Shown here: positions 28,292 through 36,794 of the stretch, piece by piece
How the letters are laid out: every line of letters starts with the position of its first letter
Position numbering within the stretch: the stretch's first letter is position 1
NCBI RefSeq assembly: GCF_000817735.3
Contig: NZ_JTJC03000006.1
Location: forward strand, 73,783 to 137,782
Reading direction: 5' to 3'
DNA: 64,000 nt
From: Scytonema millei VB511283
Lineage (GTDB): Bacteria > Cyanobacteriota > Cyanobacteriia > Cyanobacteriales > Chroococcidiopsidaceae
Position numbers and translations under genes: made by a program
The notes under the pieces: model-generated
What the model was told of the DNA's origin: nothing
The model's database searches: none
Seen by the model: the letters and a program-made list of their open reading frames with translations, nothing else

Positions 28292-29764
28292 CTACGAATT
28301 CACAAAAACCACGCGATCGTTCTGAATCTCTACCCCATATTCCTCCAACCGCCTATACCACCCATCCCGCGTCCCAATTTCGCGAGAATTCCTCAACAAC
28401 CCCAACTCTTCCTCTTGTCGAGTCAGATTAGCGAATTGTTCGTACAAAGGATAACGTTCGCTGACAAACGTTTCCTTACGGTGCAGAATTGGCGGATTAG
28501 CAGCGCGATCGTAATCGCGATAAAATACCTTCAAATCCGGCAAATGAATTTGCATACTTGTATGTAAAGTTGGATGAGGATTTGGATCGAAATCTGGATA
28601 AAACAAATAAGAAATCTTGGGCTTATCCGTGCAAAACTTCACCAGCGTTGCATCTTCCAAGCGTCCAATAGTACGACTAGCACAGCCTTCATAAATCCGC
28701 AGCAGCGGATCTAATTCTTCAATTGCAGAGACGTGAACGTATAAAGCTGTTGGTAAACGCTTTCCTATCTTGCTTTGCTGGCAGATTTTAGCAATAACTC
28801 CTGGCTTACCCAAACTGAAAAGCTTATTATCTGCTACCTCACAGGCTTCTTGATAACTGCCAAAAAAAGCTTTGATATCGTGACGCAGTGCGGGTGATAA
28901 CTTATTAAAACTGGGACGCTGACTGAATTGAGTTAACGCAAGGTATACCAGAATATCTAAAGAACGACGATAAGCGATCGCATCCCATTCTGCCTCATCT
29001 GTGGCTTGTAAGATAACATTATAGGCGCGGCGGAAATTACCAAACTCTGTTAATAATTGCGATTCCTCTGCTAACTCGCCTTTTACAGGTAATCGTCCCC
29101 TTTCGGTGAAAAAAGCCATCAAAGGCGCAAGTTGTTCTTGGTAGTCCTCAAATCGCTTGCTAGGAATGCGTACTCTTGGCGTAGTCGCGCGAGAACGAAA
29201 GCGTAAAGCCTTGAAACTTTCCCGTTCTTGTTCGTCGCGAAAGACAAAGTAAATACCCAGCGCGACTGGGACTGCATCGACGTTGAGGACTTCATCAATA
29301 TATTTTTTCAGTTCTTCTTGGTCGTAATATTTCTGAAATGTGTTGCGACTGGTAACAATGCCATCGCCATACGCCATCTGGTTGCTGCTGCGGTCGTTAA
29401 TCAGGACTTGCGCCGAGACGAGTAAAACTTTGCGGGTGAGTTCCCAGGCATGAATTAAGGCTTGGCGGCGTTCCTCCAAATCTTCAATCACGTTGAGGAC
29501 GTAGCCTAGATTTACGACATCTGCGGCGATGTGGGGAGTATCAGGACGATAATAAGGGTCCCAACCGCTGCTGGTATATCCCAAGTTAGCAACGCGATCG
29601 ATATCTCCCCCATGACCGCAACCATAATCGAAAAACGTGGTATCGTTGTTTAAAATTGCGGATTCTATTGCCGATCGCACGGGACGAGATATTTCTACAC
29701 GATAAATAGCCGCCCGATGGCGTTCGATTTCCGGTACAGTTGCAAGGTAGTTAGACTCGACCAT
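28292..29764 (-). CDS. DNA phosphorothioation-associated putative methyltransferase
   Basis: The 490-residue protein has an N-terminal class I SAM-dependent methyltransferase-like domain: motif I FFDYGCGHGGDIDRVA near residue 45, then SGWDPYYRPD. The long C-terminal region is characteristic of the dnd-associated methyltransferase family. The family is often found with DNA sulfur-modification genes, but none of dndA-E is visible here, so the link is by family only. An ATG at 29764 is preferred to the TTG further upstream. It overlaps the stop of the 63-aa gene by 14 bases. Its upstream region has been altered by the transposon insertion at 29976. Confidence 0.85.
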   Translation of the reverse strand: MVESNYLATVPEIERHRAAIYRVEISRPVRSAIESAILNNDTTFFDYGCGHGGDIDRVANLGYTSSGWDPYYRPDTPHIAADVVNLGYVLNVIEDLEERRQALIHAWELTRKVLLVSAQVLINDRSSNQMAYGDGIVTSRNTFQKYYDQEELKKYIDEVLNVDAVPVALGIYFVFRDEQERESFKALRFRSRATTPRVRIPSKRFEDYQEQLAPLMAFFTERGRLPVKGELAEESQLLTEFGNFRRAYNVILQATDEAEWDAIAYRRSLDILVYLALTQFSQRPSFNKLSPALRHDIKAFFGSYQEACEVADNKLFSLGKPGVIAKICQQSKIGKRLPTALYVHVSAIEELDPLLRIYEGCASRTIGRLEDATLVKFCTDKPKISYLFYPDFDPNPHPTLHTSMQIHLPDLKVFYRDYDRAANPPILHRKETFVSERYPLYEQFANLTRQEEELGLLRNSREIGTRDGWYRRLEEYGVEIQNDRVVFVNS

Positions 29765-29942
29765 GAGGTTGTAGGGCAATGGCGATTAAGTCTTCTATCT
29801 TTTTTATATTAGGATCTCCTGCCAAGTAACCGATACCCCGATGTAGATGCAAGCGAAATTGAGTCGCCATAGTTTCTTTATCTACACCTAGATTATCGTT
29901 ATAGCAGCGTTGTTTGAGCGCGATCGCCAGGACATCTGACAT
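29751..29942 (-). CDS. Small protein coupled to methyltransferase gene
   Basis: The 63-residue protein (MSDVLAIALKQRCYND onward) has helical character and no recognised domain. The ATG at 29942 has a strong GGGGGAG ribosome site three bases upstream, which decides against the longer start at 29969. It overlaps the following methyltransferase gene by 14 bases, so the two form an operon. The CAST left end lies 34 bases upstream of the start codon, so the original promoter is probably separated from the gene. Confidence 0.7.
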   Translation of the reverse strand: MSDVLAIALKQRCYNDNLGVDKETMATQFRLHLHRGIGYLAGDPNIKKIEDLIAIALQPHGRV

Positions 29943-29975
29943 TTCTCCCCCAAATACCCGCCACGTCATTTCTAC

Positions 29976-30320
29976 TGTACATTCACAAATTGGATGTCGC
30001 TATTTCACGCATTGATGTCGCTGTTACTTTGAGCTATATCCTCTGCTATACAAGGGTTTTTATCATTTTGTCTTAGAATTACTCTTCTAGAGCTAATTTC
30101 ACACACTATACGTCGCAAAATTGATTTCTTCACTTTTTATGAGTCGCTTGTTTAATTATAGGAAGAATCACTTTTTTATCTCATTTCACAAAATTGATGT
30201 CGCTATTATATGAAAAAGTTTTTAGGGTGATTAAAGAGCGTAAGAAACTGCTCAAACTTTGTAAAATCCGGTGAAATGGTTAGCAAAGACAAAGAACCAA
30301 GTAAGGCTTTTAGTCGCTTG
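29976..30320 (+). mobile_element. CAST left end with TnsB-binding-type repeats
   Basis: The end starts TGTACATTCACAAATTGG. Sites of the form TTGATGTCGC or close variants occur at about 29987-30000, 30009-30021, 30107-30116 (ACGTCGC), 30139-30150 (GAGTCGCTTG), 30190-30203 and 30308-30320 (TAGTCGCTTG). TGTACA termini and several short spaced repeats are the known layout of V-K ends, where each repeat binds TnsB. Site spacing is irregular, closer at the tip. Confidence 0.9.
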
Positions 30321-30399
30321 TGTTACTAGAACTGTATCAATTTTGCCGCTTCAAGAAATAGCTATTTTTTGAAGTTTTGTATTGCTTATATTTGTCATG

Positions 30400-30448
30400 T
30401 GTCCTAAGAGTAGGCAGAGGAATAGGTTGTGTGCCTACTCTTAGGACA
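30400..30448. promoter_or_regulatory. Perfect 17-bp inverted repeat near CAST left end
   Basis: TGTCCTAAGAGTAGGCA (30400-30416) is mirrored exactly at 30432-30448, with a 15-base loop between. It lies 18 bases past the stop of the XRE regulator gene. There is no T-run after the stem on the minus strand, so a simple terminator is less likely than an operator, an RNA processing signal or a recombination site. Confidence 0.7.
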
Positions 30449-30466
30449 TTCACAGCACAAAAAAAA

Positions 30467-31024
30467 CTACTCTAAATCAATGTTTGCGACTGGCGGCGAT
30501 TTTCCATTGTCTATTTGGTATGAATGCCGCTCTGGTTTTCCAAAGTTATCCGGTAGTTGCTCAAGATTCACCTCTAAGAGGTTGCATAAAGCCTTAGTTT
30601 GGGGGATAGTTAGCTTTGGCACGACTTTACCTCTTTCCCAGTTAGATATGGTATCTTCTGTGACTCCTAAAACATCTGCCAGCTCCTTTTGAGTTATCTG
30701 TTTGAGTGACCTTAGTACTACAAAAGATAGCGAAGGCGCTTTTGTCATGTCATTTTTTTTTGCAGGATTCTCTTGCTGCCCGCTCCAGTTCGTGAATGGT
30801 GCAGCCATAGGTACTGAGAAGTCATTCGGTAACTCGTCAAGAGTTGCTCCTAGCACTTTACATAAAGTTTTAGTCTGGGGGATGGTTAACTTTGGCACTG
30901 CTTTACCTCTTTCCCAGTTATGTATGGTTTGTTCCGTAACTCCTAAAACATCTGCAAGCTCCTTTTGAGTTATTTGTTTGAGTATCCTTAGTACTACAAG
31001 GGACGGCAGAGGCGGTCTTGTCAT
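30467..31024 (-). CDS. Tandem-duplicated XRE-type DNA-binding protein
   Basis: The 185-residue protein is two near-identical helix-turn-helix domains: residues about 5-68 (LKQITQKELADVLGVTEQTI) and about 95-160 (LKQITQKELADVLGVTEDTI), each followed by NWERGK-VPKLTIPQTKxLC. The second copy starts MTKAPSLSF, parallel to MTRPPLPSL at the protein start, so the gene arose by internal duplication. The ATG at 31024 is chosen for that reason. It lies between the left end and tnsB, divergent from the transposition genes. In V-K CASTs a MerR- or Arc-type repressor controls cas12k; this protein is a candidate for that role here, by inference. Confidence 0.88.
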   Translation of the reverse strand: MTRPPLPSLVVLRILKQITQKELADVLGVTEQTIHNWERGKAVPKLTIPQTKTLCKVLGATLDELPNDFSVPMAAPFTNWSGQQENPAKKNDMTKAPSLSFVVLRSLKQITQKELADVLGVTEDTISNWERGKVVPKLTIPQTKALCNLLEVNLEQLPDNFGKPERHSYQIDNGKSPPVANIDLE

Positions 31025-31186
31025 ACCTATAATCAATTCCGGTTTGACCAGACTATGTTGCGGAATTTAAGGAGCTATATTATTATTGCTATAGTTCTCC
31101 TTCCTACATACTCATCATAAATCACGTAGCCAAGATATACTTGTTTGCTACGAAATAGTAGCTTGTCTTTTATCGAGAAAGTAAGC

Positions 31187-31215
31187 CTACTACTTCCTCT
31201 TGGAAGTAATAGTAG
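31187..31215. promoter_or_regulatory. Hairpin in spacer upstream of CAST genes
   Basis: CTACTACTTCC and GGAAGTAATAGTAG form an 11-bp stem with one bulge and a TCTT loop. A second partial match (TCCTACTAT) follows at about 31230. It lies between the divergent XRE gene and the small ORF at 31313, so it may be the operator of the XRE protein. Confidence 0.55.
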
Positions 31216-31312
31216 AAAGTCTGTACTCTTCCTACTATCCATGTTTTGCTTCAAAACACTCCTAACCTAATAGGAGAGCGTTTTCTCATGCTCACACATA
31301 AAAAATATACAT

Positions 31313-31546
31313 ATGCCCGATTTTATCCGATTACCATACCGGATTGTGAATCTTTCTCTAATTCGGGAAATTCAATTCAGTGACGATAGCGTGGTTATTC
31401 ACTGGCAGGGAAACAGCGTAAGTGCTTTGACTGGTTTCGACGCTGTTGTGTTTCTAGATATTCTAGAGCAACGCTACACGCTTATGACTGATTCGGCAGC
31501 AAGACTTTGGAAAGAGGAGATAACATCTGAGGCTAGTCCAGGCTAA
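31313..31546 (+). CDS. Small protein upstream of tnsB, unknown
   Basis: The 77-residue protein MPDFIRLPYRIVNLSLIR onward is beta-rich in its first half (IREIQFSDDSVVIHW) and helical in the second. There is no membrane segment or known motif. It is transcribed in the same direction as tnsB, 124 bases before it. Position between the left end and tnsB suggests a regulatory or accessory part of the transposon, but this is only inferred. It has an in-frame ATG with a weak ribosome site. Confidence 0.55.
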   Translation: MPDFIRLPYRIVNLSLIREIQFSDDSVVIHWQGNSVSALTGFDAVVFLDILEQRYTLMTDSAARLWKEEITSEASPG

Positions 31547-31670
31547 ACCTCCTCTCAGGTGACTTTGTATCGTTAAAATCGCTCTGGCTTTAGCTTTTTG
31601 GGAGCAGACCATATACAAAAGCCGAACGCGGCAACTTGAGGCTACGTTGACGAACGAGGCGAGGTGAAGA

Positions 31671-33425
31671 ATGATTCAAGACTTGCAACAGCCTTTGATA
31701 TTAGACGAAAACAACAATCATCTTAATATTCAGCTAGATGAAAAGCCTGTAAAACCTCAAAGACTACCCTCTGACGAATTGCTTACTGACAAAGTAAACC
31801 GCAGGATAGAGGTGCTTCAAAGCCTTATCGAGCCATGCGATCGCAAAACCTACGGTATTAAAAAGCGGGAGGCTGCGCGAAAACTGGGTGTATCGCTGCG
31901 TCAGGTAGAACGCTTGCTTCAGAAGTGGCGAGAACATGGGTTAGTTGGACTAACTGCAACGCGATCAGATAAAGGAAAGTACCGCCTTGAGCAGGATTGG
32001 GTAGACTTTATCATCAATACTTATACCAACGGTAACAAGGGCAGCAAGCGGATGACTCGGCATCAAGTATTTATGCGGGTCAAAGGAAGAGCTAAGCAAC
32101 TCGCGCTGAAAAAAGGTGAATACCCAAGTCACCAGTCGGTTTATCGAATTCTCGACCAACACATCGAGCAGAAAGACAGAAAACGGAAAGCAAGAAGCCC
32201 AGGCTACTCAGGAGAGCGGTTGACACACATGACTCGTGATGGGCGAGAGTTGGAGGTCGAGGGTAGCAATGACGTATGGCAGTGCGATCATACTCGCTTA
32301 GATATCAGGCTTGTTGACGAGTATGGCGTTCTGGATCGCCCTTGGCTAACGATAATCATCGATTCCTATTCCCGTTGCGTGATGGGATTTTATTTAGGAT
32401 TCGATCACCCTAGCTCTCAAATTGATGCCTTAGCTTTGCGTCATGCAATCCTACCTAAGTCTTATGGTTCTGGATATCAACTTCGTCACGACTGGGGGAC
32501 ATATGGTAAACCCAATCACTTTTATACTGACGGCGGTAAGGACTTTACTTCAATTCACATTACAGAGCAAGTTGCCGTTCAAATAGGTTTCAATTGCTCT
32601 TTGAGAAGACGACCATCAGATGGTGGAATTGTCGAGCGTTTTTTTAGGACGCTTAACGACCAAGTATTGCGTGATTTACCAGGCTACACGGGGTCAAACG
32701 TGCAACAACGCCCAGCAACCGTGGATAAAGATGCTCGCCTGACTCTCAAGGGTTTAGAAACGATTTTAGTGCGTTACATAGTAGATGAATATAACCAGCA
32801 CGTAGATGCCCGTTCTGGAAACCAGAGTCGGTTGCAGCGGTGGGAAGGCGGATTAATGGTAGATCCTTATCTATACGATGAATTGGACTTGGCAATTTGC
32901 TTGATGAAGCAAGAGCGCCGGACAGTCCAGAAATACGGACGAATAAGATTTGGAGATCGGGATTTTGCAGCAGAACATTTAAGAGGTCGAGCAGGAGAAT
33001 TGGTTACAGTACGATTCGATCCTGATGACATCACTACTCTCTTCGTCTATCAACGCAATGCAGATGGTACGGAAGAATTACTCGATTATGCTCACGCTCT
33101 AGATTTAGAAACTGAACGGCTTTCTTTACGAGAACTGAAAGCGAGAAATAAGAAGCGTAGAGAAACAGGTGAGGAAATCAACAATTCGATTTTAGACGCG
33201 ATGCTAGATCGTGACGAATTTGTGGAAAATTTAGTTAAAAGAAACCGTCAGCAGCGCAAGCAGGCAGCGCAGGAACAAGTAAATCCCACACAGTCTGTTG
33301 CTAAGAAATTTGCTATTTCCAAACCAGAAGAAATAGAGGCAAAGTCTATGTCAGAAGCAGAACTGGAAGTAGAGCTACCAAGATATCAAGTTCGCTTCAT
33401 GGACGACTTGTTTGAAGATGATTAG
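31671..33425 (+). CDS. tnsB: TnsB transposase (DDE/D integrase) of type V-K CAST
   Basis: The 584-residue protein binds both element ends and catalyses 3' strand cutting and joining. N-terminal helix-turn-helix region at about 55-160 (GIKKREAARKLGVSLRQVERLLQKW). RNase-H-like core with the DDE triad: Asp in VWQCDHTRLD (near 204), Asp in FYTDGGKDF (near 287) and Glu in SDGGIVERFFRTLND (near 323). A beta-barrel domain (VTVRFDPDDITTLFVY) and a charged C-terminal tail follow, the tail being the TnsC-contact region in the family. Length matches ShCAST TnsB. The ribosome site AGGTGA is at good spacing. No tnsA is present. Confidence 0.97.
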   Translation: MIQDLQQPLILDENNNHLNIQLDEKPVKPQRLPSDELLTDKVNRRIEVLQSLIEPCDRKTYGIKKREAARKLGVSLRQVERLLQKWREHGLVGLTATRSDKGKYRLEQDWVDFIINTYTNGNKGSKRMTRHQVFMRVKGRAKQLALKKGEYPSHQSVYRILDQHIEQKDRKRKARSPGYSGERLTHMTRDGRELEVEGSNDVWQCDHTRLDIRLVDEYGVLDRPWLTIIIDSYSRCVMGFYLGFDHPSSQIDALALRHAILPKSYGSGYQLRHDWGTYGKPNHFYTDGGKDFTSIHITEQVAVQIGFNCSLRRRPSDGGIVERFFRTLNDQVLRDLPGYTGSNVQQRPATVDKDARLTLKGLETILVRYIVDEYNQHVDARSGNQSRLQRWEGGLMVDPYLYDELDLAICLMKQERRTVQKYGRIRFGDRDFAAEHLRGRAGELVTVRFDPDDITTLFVYQRNADGTEELLDYAHALDLETERLSLRELKARNKKRRETGEEINNSILDAMLDRDEFVENLVKRNRQQRKQAAQEQVNPTQSVAKKFAISKPEEIEAKSMSEAELEVELPRYQVRFMDDLFEDD

Positions 33426-33460
33426 CTAAAGGAAATGATCGACGCTAAGACCATTCTAAA

Positions 33461-34282
33461 TTGAGTTGGAAAGTTACTGAAATGGAAGATTTAAGTCCAG
33501 AAATCCAGAAGAAAATTAAAGACTTAAGCCGCCCACCATACTTAGAATTAGAACGAGTCAAACACTGTCATGCATGGTTGACAGAGTTACTTATATCAAG
33601 GATGACTGGTCTATTGGTAGGAGAGTCTCGTTGCGGAAAAACTGTTACTTGTAAAGCTTTTACAAAGCAATACAACGAGTTGAAAAAAACACAGGGACAG
33701 CGGTTTAAGCCAGTAGTTCACATTCAAATTCCTAAAGCTTGTGGTTCTAGAGATTTCTTTATCAAAATCCTCAAAGCTCTAAATAAGCCTACAAATGGAA
33801 CCATTTCAGACTTACGAGAGCGAACGCTTGATAGCTTGGAAATACATCAAGTAGAAATGCTAATTATTGACGAAGCCAATCACCTGAAATACGAAACGTT
33901 TTCTGATGTACGACATATTTATGACGAAAATGGATTGGGAATTGCCGTTCTCCTAGTCGGTACTACCAGCCGTCTCCATGCAATAGTTAAGCGCGATGAG
34001 CAAGTTCTCAATCGTTTTCTAGAGCAATATGAATTAGATCGCTTAGACGAGTCCCAGTTTAAGCAAATCGTACAGATTTGGGAGCGAGATGTTCTGAATT
34101 TGCCAGTAGCATCCAACTTAGCAACAGGAGAAAATCTAAAGCTTTTGAAGCAGGGAACTCAGAAATTAATTGGTCGCCTAGATATGCTCCTTCGCAAAGC
34201 AGCAATTCGCTCGTTACTTAGAGGGCATCAAAACCTAGACAAAGACGTTTTGAAAGAAGTAATTACTGCAACTAAGTGGTGA
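33461..34282 (+). CDS. tnsC: TnsC AAA+ transposition regulator
   Basis: The 273-residue AAA+ ATPase polymerises on target DNA and recruits TnsB. Walker A is GESRCGKT near residue 52, Walker B MLIIDEANH near residue 138, with a sensor-type VLLVGTTSRL after it. The start is uncertain: this frame opens at a TTG (33461) without a ribosome site. An ATG at 33435 with AAAGGA upstream gives nine codons, MIDAKTILN, and stops at a TGA overlapping that TTG. The nine codons resemble the N-terminus of known V-K TnsC, so either coupled re-initiation, frameshifting or a one-base loss has occurred. Confidence 0.93.
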   Translation: MSWKVTEMEDLSPEIQKKIKDLSRPPYLELERVKHCHAWLTELLISRMTGLLVGESRCGKTVTCKAFTKQYNELKKTQGQRFKPVVHIQIPKACGSRDFFIKILKALNKPTNGTISDLRERTLDSLEIHQVEMLIIDEANHLKYETFSDVRHIYDENGLGIAVLLVGTTSRLHAIVKRDEQVLNRFLEQYELDRLDESQFKQIVQIWERDVLNLPVASNLATGENLKLLKQGTQKLIGRLDMLLRKAAIRSLLRGHQNLDKDVLKEVITATKW

Positions 34283-34283
34283 T

Positions 34284-34802
34284 ATGGCTAAAACACTTAA
34301 AGAAACAAAACTCTGGCTGACACGAGTTGAGCCATTAGAAGGGGAAAGTATTAGTCACTTTTTGGGTCGCTTTCGACGAGCAAAAGGAAATAAGTTCTCG
34401 ACTCCGTGTGGTTTAGGTCAAGTGTCAGGACTTGGAGCAGTGTTGGCTCGTTGGGAAAAGTTTTATTTCAATCCCTTTCCAACATTTGAGGAGTTAGAGG
34501 CGCTAGCAAATGTGGTGGAAGTCGATGTTAATAGACTGCGAGAAATGCTGCCTTTAGCTGGTGTAGGGATGAAACATAAACCAATTAGATTATGCGGAGC
34601 TTGCTATGCAGAAGAACCCTATCATCTGATTGCATGGCAGTTCAAGACTACAGCAGGATGCGATCGCCACCAGTTGCGCTTGCTATCTAAATGCCCAATC
34701 TGTGAAAAACCGTTTCCTATTCCCGCTTTATGGATAGAAGGACGATGCCTGCGTTGTTTGACGTTTTTTGCCGAGATGGTCGATCGCCAAAAAGCTTACT
34801 AG
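34284..34802 (+). CDS. tniQ: TniQ/TnsD-family target adaptor
   Basis: The 172-residue short TniQ of V-K CASTs is much smaller than TnsD. N-terminal TniQ core WLTRVEPLEGESISHFLGRF, then a helical DNA-binding part, then zinc-ribbon Cys pairs at CGACYAEE and CPICEKP with CLRC near the end. It bridges the Cas12k-RNA complex and TnsC at the target. The ATG lies one base after the tnsC stop, so the genes are coupled. Length is typical for the family. Confidence 0.95.
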   Translation: MAKTLKETKLWLTRVEPLEGESISHFLGRFRRAKGNKFSTPCGLGQVSGLGAVLARWEKFYFNPFPTFEELEALANVVEVDVNRLREMLPLAGVGMKHKPIRLCGACYAEEPYHLIAWQFKTTAGCDRHQLRLLSKCPICEKPFPIPALWIEGRCLRCLTFFAEMVDRQKAY

Positions 34803-34846
34803 CTACAAATTTTGTCTTGTTAGCCTAGCATTTTCAATTCAATTTT

Positions 34847-36760
34847 ATGAGTCAGATTACTATTCAGTGTCGTCTTGTTGCTACAGAATCAGCCCGCCAA
34901 CAGATGTGGAGGTTAATGGCAGAAATCAACACGCCATTAATTAATGAACTACTCGCGCAAGTCGGTCAACACCCTGACTTCGAGCAGTGGCGACAAAAAG
35001 GCAAGCTTCCATCTACTTTCATTAGCCAGCTATCCCAGTCATTCAAGTCCGATCCCCGTTTTTTAGGTCAACCCAGCCGTTTTTACAAATCTGCTTTTAA
35101 TGCTGTGGAATACATCTACAAGTCCTGGTTAGCTCTAAATAAACGGCTACAGCAGCAGTTAGACAGAAAAAGGCGATGGCTAGAAATACTCCAGAGCGAT
35201 ACTGAATTAGCGGCAGATAGTAATTGCAGTTTGGATGCTATTCGCAGTAAAGCTGCTGAAATTCTCTCTCAAGCTATACAAGCACCTAGCTTGGATTCTT
35301 CCCCACCTAGAGGTAAAAAGGGTAAAAAGTCTAAAGGAAGATCCTCTTCAAGCCCTGTCTCTAGCCTGTTTGCTAATTTGTTTAAGGCTTATCAAGAGAC
35401 AGATGACATTAAATGCCGCTGCGCTATCAGCTATTTGCTGAAAAATAACTGTCAACTCAGCGATCGCGAAGAAGATCCAGAGAAATTTGCTAAACGTCGC
35501 CGTAAAGTTGAAATCCGGATTCAACGTCTTACTGAAAAGCTAAACAGCAGGATGCCGAACGGTCGAGATTTGACCAATACTAGGTGGCTGGAGACATTGG
35601 CTATTGCCACAACCTCTGTTCCTCAAGACGAAGCCCAAGCCAGACAGTGGCAAGATGTTCTATTAACCAAACCGAAGTCTCTCCCATTTCCACTAATTTT
35701 TGAAACTAACGAAGACCTATTTTGGTCAAAAAACCAGCAAGATAGGCTCTGCGTTCACTTCCCTGGCTTAAGGGATTTGGCTTTCCAAGTATATTGCGAT
35801 CGCCGTCAGCTTCACTGGTTTCATCGCTTTCTAGAAGACCAGCAGACTAAACATAGCAGCAAAAATCAGCATTCTAGTAGCTTGTTCACTTTGAGAAGTG
35901 CTTATCTAGCTTGGCAACAAGGCAAGGAGAAGGGCGAACCTTGGAATACCCACTACCTAATTTTGTATTGTTGTGTTGATACCCGCTTATGGACTGCTGA
36001 AGGAACTGAGCTGGTACGTCAAGAAAAAACTGCGGAAATTGAGAAAGTTATCAATAGAACCAAGGCGAAGAACGATCTAACTGAGACGCAGCAAGCCTTT
36101 ATTCAACGTCAAAAATCCACGTTAGCTCGAATTAAGGGTCATTTCGATCGCCCTAGCCAATCTATCTACCAAGGTCAATCTCATATTTTAGTTGGAGTGA
36201 GCCTGGGACTAGACAAACCTGCTACAGTAGCCGTAGTAGATGCGATCGCAGAAAAAGTCCTCGCTTACCGTAATACTCGACAACTACTTGGTGACAATTA
36301 TAAACTGCTCAACCGCCAGAGAAGGCAGCAGCGGTCCTTGTCTCACAAGCGCCATAAAGCTCAAAAACGTGCTGACACCAATCAATTTGGGGAATCCGAA
36401 TTAGGGCAGTATGTAGAGCGATTATTGGCAAAAGAGATTGTGGCGATCTCGCAAAATTATCGAGCGGGGAGCATTGTTCTGCCTAAACTAGGCGATATGC
36501 AGGAGATTCTGACAAGCGAGATTCAGGCTAGAGCAGAAGCTAAATGTCCTAACTATGTTGAAGGACAGCAAAAGTATGCCAAGCAGTATCGGATTAGCAT
36601 CCATAAGTGGAGTTACGGCAGATTAATGCAAAACATTCAGAGCCAAGCAGCTCAAGCTGAAATTGTTGTTGAAGAAGGAAAACAACTGATTCGAGGCAGT
36701 CCGCAAGAAATGGCAAAAGAATTAGCGATCGCTGCTTACCAATCTCGTCAGCCTCAGTAA
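34847..36760 (+). CDS. cas12k: Cas12k, naturally inactive CRISPR effector
   Basis: The 637-residue protein is the expected size for Cas12k. It uses crRNA and tracrRNA to bind DNA beside a GTN PAM. The RuvC-I motif reads VGVSLGLDKPATV: where active Cas12 has D-x-G, the first Asp is Ser. RuvC-II region SIVLPKLGDMQEI lacks the catalytic Glu, and the end has no RuvC-III Asp. It is thus nuclease-dead and serves only to target transposition. N-terminal wedge/REC region contains SRFYKSAFNAVEYIYKSW. It starts 44 bases after tniQ with a weak ribosome site and is followed by the tracrRNA. Confidence 0.97.
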   Translation: MSQITIQCRLVATESARQQMWRLMAEINTPLINELLAQVGQHPDFEQWRQKGKLPSTFISQLSQSFKSDPRFLGQPSRFYKSAFNAVEYIYKSWLALNKRLQQQLDRKRRWLEILQSDTELAADSNCSLDAIRSKAAEILSQAIQAPSLDSSPPRGKKGKKSKGRSSSSPVSSLFANLFKAYQETDDIKCRCAISYLLKNNCQLSDREEDPEKFAKRRRKVEIRIQRLTEKLNSRMPNGRDLTNTRWLETLAIATTSVPQDEAQARQWQDVLLTKPKSLPFPLIFETNEDLFWSKNQQDRLCVHFPGLRDLAFQVYCDRRQLHWFHRFLEDQQTKHSSKNQHSSSLFTLRSAYLAWQQGKEKGEPWNTHYLILYCCVDTRLWTAEGTELVRQEKTAEIEKVINRTKAKNDLTETQQAFIQRQKSTLARIKGHFDRPSQSIYQGQSHILVGVSLGLDKPATVAVVDAIAEKVLAYRNTRQLLGDNYKLLNRQRRQQRSLSHKRHKAQKRADTNQFGESELGQYVERLLAKEIVAISQNYRAGSIVLPKLGDMQEILTSEIQARAEAKCPNYVEGQQKYAKQYRISIHKWSYGRLMQNIQSQAAQAEIVVEEGKQLIRGSPQEMAKELAIAAYQSRQPQ

Positions 36761-36794
36761 GATTGTGTCACTAATTGCACCTTGATAATCAAAT

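Noticed and set aside
29942-29969. Longer start for the 63-aa gene before the methyltransferase
   Set aside because: The ATG at 29969 has no ribosome site, while 29942 has GGGGGAG at good spacing.
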